8,998 nt of DNA from JBLYYQ01 sp048550035. Lineage in GTDB: Bacteria > Nitrospinota_A > UBA7883 > JBLYYQ01. The translations under genes were made by a program, and so were the position numbers. The stretch lies in the NCBI GenBank assembly GCA_048550035.1, contig JBLYYQ010000106.1, positions 1 to 8,998 of the forward strand. The letters run 5' to 3'. The notes beneath the pieces are model-generated. The model saw only the letters and a list, made by a program, of their open reading frames with translations. It did no database searches and was not told where the DNA came from. Below are positions 1-5,595 of the stretch, in pieces (the stretch's first letter is position 1; each line of letters starts with the position of its first letter).

Positions 1-250
1 AAAGATGCCTTGATACAAATTTTATCAATGAATCTTCATCAATATATTGAAGATGTATAAAGAGCATTCCGATTGGCATCGTCTGAGGCAATTTTTTTTG
101 CAGATCTTCTGCCGCTGACAATTGTGACCTAGTTACTTGACCATCTTTGACGAGGAGCTTTCCTAAGACTTCTCCTGAATCTTTACTGACATTTGTCTTG
201 AACGATGATTTTCGCTCTGAACCACGTTGTGCTGATATTGAAGTTGCCAT
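1..250 (-). CDS. Type II/IV secretion or type IV pilus assembly ATPase (PilB/GspE/MshE family), N-terminal fragment
   Basis: Only the first 83 codons are visible; the reading frame stays open and runs off the left edge. ATG is at 250-248 on the minus strand, with an AAGG ribosome site 8 nt upstream. After a polar, Ser-rich lead of about 25 residues, residues 27-83 have the pattern of the N-terminal GspE/MshEN domain: LGKLLVKDG, then a TxxQLxxA-like helix, an IGMLFI strand, a YIDEDSL turn and an FVSRHL helix. In this family the domain precedes a hexameric AAA+ motor that powers pilin or pseudopilin assembly at the inner membrane, and it can bind cyclic di-GMP. The Walker motifs lie outside the window, so PilB, GspE and MshE cannot be separated. 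The gene is divergent from a PilR-like regulator, which favours a pilus ATPase. Family assignment rests on about 57 residues seen by eye. Confidence 0.75.
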   Translation of the reverse strand, partial: MATSISAQRGSERKSSFKTNVSKDSGEVLGKLLVKDGQVTRSQLSAAEDLQKKLPQTMPIGMLFIHLQYIDEDSLIKFVSRHL

Positions 251-276
251 ATTAATTACCTTATGCTTGCTAATAT

Positions 277-304
277 AATATAAATCAATTTCGCTATCAT
301 GCAA
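277..304 (-). promoter_or_regulatory. Possible sigma-70-type promoter for the leftward secretion/pilus ATPase gene
   Basis: Read on the minus strand, TTGCAT (304-299) is followed after 16 nt by TATATT (282-277), which matches 5 of 6 bases of the -10 consensus. The -35 match is poor (3 of 6). The -35 hexamer lies inside the left arm of the inverted repeat at 293-329, so a protein bound there would cover the promoter. The surrounding DNA is very AT-rich, so chance -10 matches are likely. Confidence 0.35.
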
Positions 305-329
305 GTTATATAATATCTTACAAGATAGC
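293..329. repeat. Imperfect inverted repeat (13-bp arms, 11-bp spacer) between divergent genes; candidate operator
   Basis: The left arm GCTATCATGCAAG (293-305) and the reverse complement of the right arm (317-329), GCTATCTTGTAAG, agree at 11 of 13 positions. The arms are separated by an AT-only 11-bp spacer (306-316). The element sits between the divergent starts at 250 and 442, where no terminator is needed. Its roughly two-turn arm-to-arm spacing suits a dimeric regulator or an activator site. Its function is inferred; no protein can be assigned. Confidence 0.55.
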
Positions 330-441
330 AATATATATCTTTAGCAGGGGAGAGGCAAATTCCCAAAACAAAGCTAAACATATAGTTGATATTTTGATAT
401 TATACCTAAATCATTAAAGATGAAAGTTTGAAATTGCAGAT

Positions 442-1851
442 ATGAGCAGGATTCTAGTCGCAGATGACCAAAGTAGCATCATTGAACTATTCGAAATAAT
501 GCTAGCAGAAGAAGGATATGATGTCCTAACCGCTAAAAGCGCAGAGGAGGCGATATCCATTATCAAGGGTCAGTCGATTGATCTAGTAATAACCGATATA
601 AGCATGCCAAAGGCTGGTGGGATGGAAGTTCTCTCTAGGTCAATGGAAATTGACCGCGAGGTACCGGTTATTATGATGACTGCGTTTGTATCAACTGACA
701 ACGTTATAGAGGCGATGAAAAATGGAGCATATTATTATATTACTAAACCGTTCAAGGTTGAGGAAGTCAAGATTCTGATCCAGAAAGCATTAGAGCAGCG
801 GACGGATCGAATGGAACTGACACGGTTAAAAGAGGAGGTTGCCGATCAGTATAGTTTAGGTGATCTATTTGGTCGCAACTATAAGATGGTCGAGCTTTTT
901 AAGATGATCAAGAAAGTTGCATCTAGTCGATCGAATATATTGATAAGAGGAGAGTCTGGGACCGGTAAGGAACTAGTCGCAAAAGCGATCTGTCATTTTT
1001 CTGATCGAGCAAGCAAGCCATTTTACTCTATCAATTGTGGTGCAATGCCAGAAGGATTGTTGGAAACTGAACTGTTTGGTCATAAGAAAGGTGCTTTTAC
1101 CGGAGCATATAATGATAAGAAAGGGTTGCTTGAGCTATCAGATAAGGGTACCTTTTTTTTGGATGAAGTTGGTGATGCACCTTTAAGTGTACAGGTTAAG
1201 CTTCTTAGAGTCTTGCAAGAGCGAGAGTTTAAGCGGGTTGGTGGAACAAAGGATATCTCGGTTGATGTTCGGTTTATAGCGGCGACCAACCAAAATTTGA
1301 ATCAGAAAATAGAAGATGGCCTATTTCGTGAGGATTTTTACTATCGGCTTAATATTATCTCTCTTTCCATCCCACCGCTACGAGAGCGAACTGAGGATAT
1401 ACCATTACTTGCATCTCGGTTTGTGGAGAGATATGCCAAAGAGAATATGAAAAATATATCATCAATTTCAAGTGAGGCGATGTCTCTTTTAGAGGGTCAC
1501 TATTGGAAAGGTAACGTTCGTGAACTAGAGAATGTTATTGAGCGGGCAGTAGTTTTGACTAATAAAGAGTTTATAGATGTAGATGCTCTACCTAGCAGTA
1601 TTGTTAACGAGAGTACTAAGTTGAATATTGCAAAAAGTATAGATACTAATCAGTCTGATTCAATTGATTTTGATGAAGTAGTTCGGGATGTTGAGAAAAA
1701 GTTAATGATAGATGCCTTGCGTAAATCATCGGGGGTAAAAAAAGATGCTGCGCAACTATTAAACATTACATTTAGATCATTTCGTTACAAATACAGGAAG
1801 TATGGTTTAGAAAAAGTTATTGGAGAGTTAGATGATAATCAAAACGCTTAA
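442..1851 (+). CDS. Sigma-54-dependent response regulator, NtrC family, PilR-like (REC-AAA+-Fis HTH)
   Basis: This 469-residue cytoplasmic transcription activator has all three NtrC-type modules. The receiver domain (about 3-118) has acidic residues D8/D9, phosphoacceptor D52, T80 and K102. The AAA+ domain (about 143-375) has Walker A GESGTGKE (170-177), an intact sigma-54-contacting GAFTGA loop (217-222), Walker B GTFFLDEV (236-243) and the FYYRLN and PPLRER motifs. The Fis-type HTH (about 418-455) carries the sequence ITFRSFRYKYRKYGL, very close to the FRSLRYRL signature of PilR. All catalytic positions look functional. The usual partner of PilR, the membrane kinase PilS, is not adjacent; instead a lipoprotein gene overlaps the 3' end by 20 bp. 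The divergent neighbour is a PilB/GspE-type ATPase, consistent with a pilus role. The start has only a weak ribosome site, but it places the first beta strand correctly. PilR identity is probable, not proven. Confidence 0.93.
   Translation: MSRILVADDQSSIIELFEIMLAEEGYDVLTAKSAEEAISIIKGQSIDLVITDISMPKAGGMEVLSRSMEIDREVPVIMMTAFVSTDNVIEAMKNGAYYYITKPFKVEEVKILIQKALEQRTDRMELTRLKEEVADQYSLGDLFGRNYKMVELFKMIKKVASSRSNILIRGESGTGKELVAKAICHFSDRASKPFYSINCGAMPEGLLETELFGHKKGAFTGAYNDKKGLLELSDKGTFFLDEVGDAPLSVQVKLLRVLQEREFKRVGGTKDISVDVRFIAATNQNLNQKIEDGLFREDFYYRLNIISLSIPPLRERTEDIPLLASRFVERYAKENMKNISSISSEAMSLLEGHYWKGNVRELENVIERAVVLTNKEFIDVDALPSSIVNESTKLNIAKSIDTNQSDSIDFDEVVRDVEKKLMIDALRKSSGVKKDAAQLLNITFRSFRYKYRKYGLEKVIGELDDNQNA
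1822..1827 (+). promoter_or_regulatory. Ribosome binding site GGAGAG for the lipoprotein gene, inside the regulator gene
   Basis: GGAGAG lies within the last codons of the regulator gene and 4 nt before the ATG at 1832. It supports 1832 over the downstream in-frame ATG at 1865, which would remove the positively charged n-region of the signal peptide. The overlap implies translational coupling. Confidence 0.6.
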
Positions 1852-4060
1852 AAATATAGCGTTCATGTCTGTTTTGGCAACCTTGTTGTTTGTTGTATCT
1901 TGTATGACAGTTGCTCCTGACAAGAAGATCGAAATTACTGCGACAGAAAAAGAAATAACAAAACCTATAAAATCCAATCAACATCCATATGTAAGATCAA
2001 CGCTCAAGGTTCCGCAGAGTGGTTATCAGTTGTACGATGATGGAGAGGATTTGTTTAATAGGGGCAACTACCAAGCGTCATATCAACGATTTGCCGAGTT
2101 TGTTAATCGCGAGCTAGTCGATAATGCTTATGTAGGATATGCCATTTTTAAAGCAGGAATAGCACTCTTTGAGATGGAGCGCTATCGCTTGGCGGCAGAC
2201 TATTTTCTTAAAGCTGCCGAGATTGATACAGCTCCGAATTTATCAGTTGAGTCGATAATTAATCTTGGGATATGTCATTACATTCTCTTAAAATATGATA
2301 AGGCGGCTGAGCTATTTACCATTAGTGCAAGCAAAACAGATGAGACTAGATTGCGAGCATATATTACCTATTATCGTGGATTACTTGCCGAGAAGAACCA
2401 TGAGTACCATGAAGCAGCATTACAATATCTTACGACAGACCTGCTCGCAGTAGATGAGAACTTGGTTACTAACTCTAGATCGAAACTACTGAATCTTTAC
2501 AAGAATTTCTTAACTGACGATCAACTCAAGGAGATCACAGAATCGTATCCTAACAAGTGGGGAGCTCAATATGCGTTTAAAGAGCTTTTTAGTATCTATG
2601 AACGACGTGATTTGCAAGATGAATTAGAAGAAGTAAAACAGCTTTATGCAGCACAGTTTGAGCCGACTCGCTCTATAGATCAAGAAGGATGCAATGAAAA
2701 CAGTGAGCAATTCAGATCAGATGCTCCCAAAATTGGAGTTGTTATTCCAGTTAGTGGTTCTAGCGGTGATATAGGTCGAGAGTTGATGCACGGGATCCAG
2801 CTTGCAACTTATGATTACAATGATTTGATAATGGACCAAAATATAAAAATCGTCATCAAAGACTCAAGAGGCGACCCTGCACGTGCATTTGAGGAGAGTG
2901 AGAGTTTAGCGACTGATCAAGATGTAGTTGGGATAGTTGGACCGGCATACTCTACTGCACTTAGTCTGGTATCGAAAGTAAGTAAGTCTAGTTGTATTCC
3001 ATTCTTGTCACCATCAGCATCACAAGAAGGTTTAGCCTCTATCTCACCATGGCTGTTTAGAAATGGGATATTAGATAGTATGGAAGCTAAGAAATTAAGT
3101 AGCCTAGTATTAAATCAGATGGGCTTAAAGCGTATTGCGATCATATATTTAGATCACTCAGCTAGCGCCCGCCTTACCGCCTATTTTCGAGCGTTTATTG
3201 AATCGAGTGGAGGTGAGGTTGCTGCTATAGAGTCGTTTGAGATGGACCAGACCGATTTCTCAAAGCAGATCAGAGCGATCGGTGGGATGAAAGATTCAGA
3301 AATTCGTAGCATTATTTTAGATGAGTTTAAACTATTATTGAAAGAAAATCCCAGAGAGGATGAGGAAGATAGTGACGCATCAAGCGTTGACATTGAATTA
3401 CTTAATAAACGATTAGCAACTAAGTTTAATGCGAAACGATCAACACCTCAGGTCTTTGCATATGAAGCAGGGGAGTTCACAAAAGATAGTTTTCAGCCAG
3501 GTCTAGTTGAAAATTATGATGCACTATTTGTGATTGGTCCATATGATAAGACAGGTTTGATCATGCCACAGATCTCATTTTATAATATCAATAATGTTGC
3601 AAAGTTTGTTAGCCGCTCATCTAATGATTATGAGTTTATTAAAATAGGGGAGCGATTCACTGAAGGTGTAATATTTGTTGATAGTTTTTTCCCAGACTCT
3701 AATCGTAAAGAGGTAAATGAGTTTGTAAGGAAGTATAAGCTAGCATTTGGAACAAATCCTACTAGGCTAGCAGCGCAAAGCTATGATGCTATGAAGATTG
3801 TTTTAGAAGGTGTTATACGAGGAGCAAAGTCGAGGCGTGCGCTAACAGATTACCTATCAAACTTGAAAGAGTATGCTGGAGTCACAGGTATAACCTCTAT
3901 TGGCCCGACAGGTGATGCAGAAAAAGAGCTCTATTATCTTACGGTTAAAAAGAAGAAAATCGTAGAGTTTTCTAAAGATAATCCTCCTATTTTAGTTAAG
4001 AAATTTGAATTGGCCAAGGAGGTTGAGGCAGAGGTTAAAGAAGTAGATGAACTCAATTAG
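1832..4060 (+). CDS. Outer-membrane-type lipoprotein: TPR repeats fused to a periplasmic-binding-protein fold (LpoA/penicillin-binding protein activator-like)
   Basis: A 742-residue exported lipoprotein. Residues 1-23 form a type II signal peptide (K4 and K7, then a hydrophobic core) ending in a VVSC lipobox, so C24 should be lipidated. About four TPR-like helical pairs span residues 63-202, with motifs such as GEDLFNRGNYQASYQRFAEF and FEMERYRLAADYFLKAAE. From about 299 to 700 there is a type-1 periplasmic binding protein / leucine-binding-like domain: IGVVIPVSGSSGDIGRE (301-317), VVGIVGPAYS (365-374), IPFLSPSAS (389-397), WLFRNGI (407-413) and AAQSYDA (647-653). TPR plus this fold is the architecture of LpoA/LppC proteins, which activate penicillin-binding proteins from the outer membrane; soluble-ligand sensing is an alternative. 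An acidic low-complexity stretch (508-520) interrupts the second lobe. The gene overlaps the regulator by 20 bp and the pterin enzyme by 14 bp, indicating one operon. Domain identity is firm; the peptidoglycan role is inference. Confidence 0.88.
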   Translation: MIIKTLKNIAFMSVLATLLFVVSCMTVAPDKKIEITATEKEITKPIKSNQHPYVRSTLKVPQSGYQLYDDGEDLFNRGNYQASYQRFAEFVNRELVDNAYVGYAIFKAGIALFEMERYRLAADYFLKAAEIDTAPNLSVESIINLGICHYILLKYDKAAELFTISASKTDETRLRAYITYYRGLLAEKNHEYHEAALQYLTTDLLAVDENLVTNSRSKLLNLYKNFLTDDQLKEITESYPNKWGAQYAFKELFSIYERRDLQDELEEVKQLYAAQFEPTRSIDQEGCNENSEQFRSDAPKIGVVIPVSGSSGDIGRELMHGIQLATYDYNDLIMDQNIKIVIKDSRGDPARAFEESESLATDQDVVGIVGPAYSTALSLVSKVSKSSCIPFLSPSASQEGLASISPWLFRNGILDSMEAKKLSSLVLNQMGLKRIAIIYLDHSASARLTAYFRAFIESSGGEVAAIESFEMDQTDFSKQIRAIGGMKDSEIRSIILDEFKLLLKENPREDEEDSDASSVDIELLNKRLATKFNAKRSTPQVFAYEAGEFTKDSFQPGLVENYDALFVIGPYDKTGLIMPQISFYNINNVAKFVSRSSNDYEFIKIGERFTEGVIFVDSFFPDSNRKEVNEFVRKYKLAFGTNPTRLAAQSYDAMKIVLEGVIRGAKSRRALTDYLSNLKEYAGVTGITSIGPTGDAEKELYYLTVKKKKIVEFSKDNPPILVKKFELAKEVEAEVKEVDELN

Positions 4061-4547
4061 GATCAAGACTTCTAGGGCTGACCATAACTTTGCGGCAGCA
4101 CATTTCCTATACGATATGAATAAGTGTGAACGATTACATGGACATAGCTATCTTCTATCGTTAGAGATTGCAGGGAGTCCTAACGTCAATGGTGTTCTAA
4201 TAGATTTTAACGACCTCAACCCAAAAGTCAGAGCCATTTGCAACGCATTAGATCACTTCATACTACTTGCAAAGTTAGATCAGAGGTATCAATACAATAT
4301 TAGTGATGAAGAAGTTGAAGTGTTAATTAAAGGTCGGCGATACATTTTTCCAATTGCTGAAGTCAAGTTTTTACCTATCAAAGCAACGACTGCTGAGTAT
4401 CTGGCACTCTATTTATGTAACGAGCTGAAGAGATCTTTAGTAGATCTTAACGATAAGCTAGAGTGGATTGAAGTTGGTATAAGCGAAAGTGGTTCTCAAA
4501 TGGCAATTTGTCGATCGGCATTTGGCAAGAGCAATTATAACCTTTAA
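4047..4547 (+). CDS. queD: 6-carboxy-tetrahydropterin synthase / 6-pyruvoyl-tetrahydropterin synthase family (COG0720), CExxHGH type
   Basis: This 166-residue cytosolic tunnel-fold enzyme acts on 7,8-dihydroneopterin triphosphate. QueD members make 6-carboxytetrahydropterin for queuosine and 7-deazaguanine synthesis. The zinc ligands are visible as H19 in FAAAH (15-19) and H31/H33 in HGHSY. Catalytic C27 lies four residues before the HGH, D69/H70 form the LDH motif, TTAEYLA (114-120) follows, and E147 in ISESG is the pterin-anchoring glutamate. C27 is followed by E28, so the motif reads CERLHGH. It thus has both the Cys of QueD and the Glu of the folate-pathway PTPS-III type, the pattern I recall for dual-function PTPS-I/III enzymes. 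The protein is about 45 residues longer than E. coli QueD, because of a segment at about 75-110 resembling longer archaeal-type members. The start overlaps the lipoprotein stop by 14 bp. No other queuosine or folate genes are in view, so the exact product is uncertain. Confidence 0.88.
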   Translation: MNSIRIKTSRADHNFAAAHFLYDMNKCERLHGHSYLLSLEIAGSPNVNGVLIDFNDLNPKVRAICNALDHFILLAKLDQRYQYNISDEEVEVLIKGRRYIFPIAEVKFLPIKATTAEYLALYLCNELKRSLVDLNDKLEWIEVGISESGSQMAICRSAFGKSNYNL

Positions 4548-4611
4548 TCAGAGGGGAATGGCGGTTTTTAACATTGGTTAATGACCTAATTTAAGTAAAA
4601 TAAAGGAATAT

Positions 4612-4643
4612 TTGAACTATTTATCTATAAATCATGTTATACA
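4612..4643 (+). promoter_or_regulatory. Possible promoter for nfnAB
   Basis: The 189-bp gap between the pterin gene and nfnA contains TTGAAC (4612-4617) and an extended -10-like TGT-TATACA (4635-4643). The spacing of 20 nt is long, so the extended -10 would carry most of the signal. The 8-mer TGAACTAT occurs at 4613-4620 and again at 4649-4656, flanking the -10. I found no GG-N10-GC sigma-54 promoter in this gap. The gap size and the lack of overlap suggest nfnAB is transcribed on its own, but this particular site is weakly supported. Confidence 0.3.
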
Positions 4644-4736
4644 TACAATGAACTATCGATAATTAGCTTTAGTTTTGAAGATTAATAACGGTGATATCCA
4701 TTCTGTGAATTAATAGATGTTAAGAGAGGTTTTATA

Positions 4737-5564
4737 ATGAAATATAGTCAAGAATTTAAAATATTGGAGAAAAGTTTGCTAGCACCTGCAACCTATTACT
4801 TCAAAATTGAGGCTCCATTAGTAGCAAAGAAAGCTCAAGCAGGGCAATTTATAATGATCCGCCCCAATAGTACTTCAGAGCGAATGCCACTTTCGTTGGC
4901 AGGCTGGGATCGTGAAGCTGGCTATCTTGAGCTCATTATCATGGGTACTGGATTTACGAGTAAAGAGGCTGTATCAAAAGAGGTGGGTGACAGCTTTAGC
5001 GATTTAGTCGGACCGCTCGGTCAACGCTCTCATGTAAAGAAATATGATGCTACATCGGTGCTAATAGGAGGAGGCTATGGTGTAGGGGCAATCATTCCAA
5101 CTGCTATTGATCTCAAGAAGTTAGGTAATCGCGTTATCGGAGTAATAGGAGCAAGAAATGAGAGTCTACTCTTGATGGAAGATAGGCTACGGGATGTCTG
5201 TGATGAGGTTTATATTACCACTAATGATGGTTCCAAAGGTATTAAAGGGTTTGTAACTCATGCGCTATCTGCGATTATGGAAAATGAAAAAGTATCTATG
5301 ACGTTAGCAGTCGGTCCTGTGCCGATGATGAAAGCTGTTTCTGATATGCTATCCGATACTCCTGTTGAGTCTTGGGTTTCGTTGAATGCTATAATGGTCG
5401 ATGGAACCGGAATGTGTGGAGCATGCCGAGTTAATGTAGGCGGCAAGACACTGTTTGCCTGTTTTCATGGACCAGATTTTGATGGTAAAAAGGTTAACTA
5501 CGCAGAACTAATGACACGCCAAACAATGTTTGCAGAGAGTGAAAAAGTCATTGCTGGCGAGTGA
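4737..5564 (+). CDS. nfnA: NAD-dependent ferredoxin:NADP+ oxidoreductase (NfnAB) small subunit; SudB-like
   Basis: A 275-residue flavoprotein of the ferredoxin-NADP reductase / dihydroorotate dehydrogenase electron-transfer subunit type. It forms the small subunit of NfnAB, the cytosolic flavin-bifurcating complex that couples NADH and reduced ferredoxin to NADP+ reduction, reversibly. The FAD domain (about 1-98) has the RMPLSL motif (49-54), and the nucleotide domain begins at GGGYGVGA (111-118). The [2Fe-2S] site is D222, C227, C230 and C242, within VDGTGMCGAC and FACFHGPDFDG. This D-x4-C-x2-C-x11-C spacing is the unusual one-Asp, three-Cys ligation known from the Thermotoga NfnA family. 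The ATG at 4737 has an AGAGAGG ribosome site (4723-4729) 7 nt upstream. The nfnB gene follows after 31 bp, and this pairing makes the Nfn assignment much stronger than the small subunit alone. Closely related sulfide dehydrogenase (Sud) annotations refer to the same family. Confidence 0.93.
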   Translation: MKYSQEFKILEKSLLAPATYYFKIEAPLVAKKAQAGQFIMIRPNSTSERMPLSLAGWDREAGYLELIIMGTGFTSKEAVSKEVGDSFSDLVGPLGQRSHVKKYDATSVLIGGGYGVGAIIPTAIDLKKLGNRVIGVIGARNESLLLMEDRLRDVCDEVYITTNDGSKGIKGFVTHALSAIMENEKVSMTLAVGPVPMMKAVSDMLSDTPVESWVSLNAIMVDGTGMCGACRVNVGGKTLFACFHGPDFDGKKVNYAELMTRQTMFAESEKVIAGE

Positions 5565-5595
5565 TGTCATATTATTTATTTAGAGGTTTGAGACT

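Noticed and set aside
251..441. Sigma-54 -24/-12 promoter between the divergent genes
   Set aside because: No GG-N10-GC pair was found on either strand, so autoregulation through sigma-54 at this place is not supported.
1080..1289. Open frame of 69 codons on the minus strand within the regulator gene
   Set aside because: It lies entirely inside the AAA+ coding region, has a serine-rich low-complexity composition typical of shadow frames, and has no family resemblance.
4548..4600. Possible intrinsic terminator after the pterin gene (T-run near 4565)
   Set aside because: Only a 4-bp AACC/GGTT pairing precedes the T-run and a 5-bp TTAAC/GTTAA pairing follows it. Neither makes a stable GC-rich stem.
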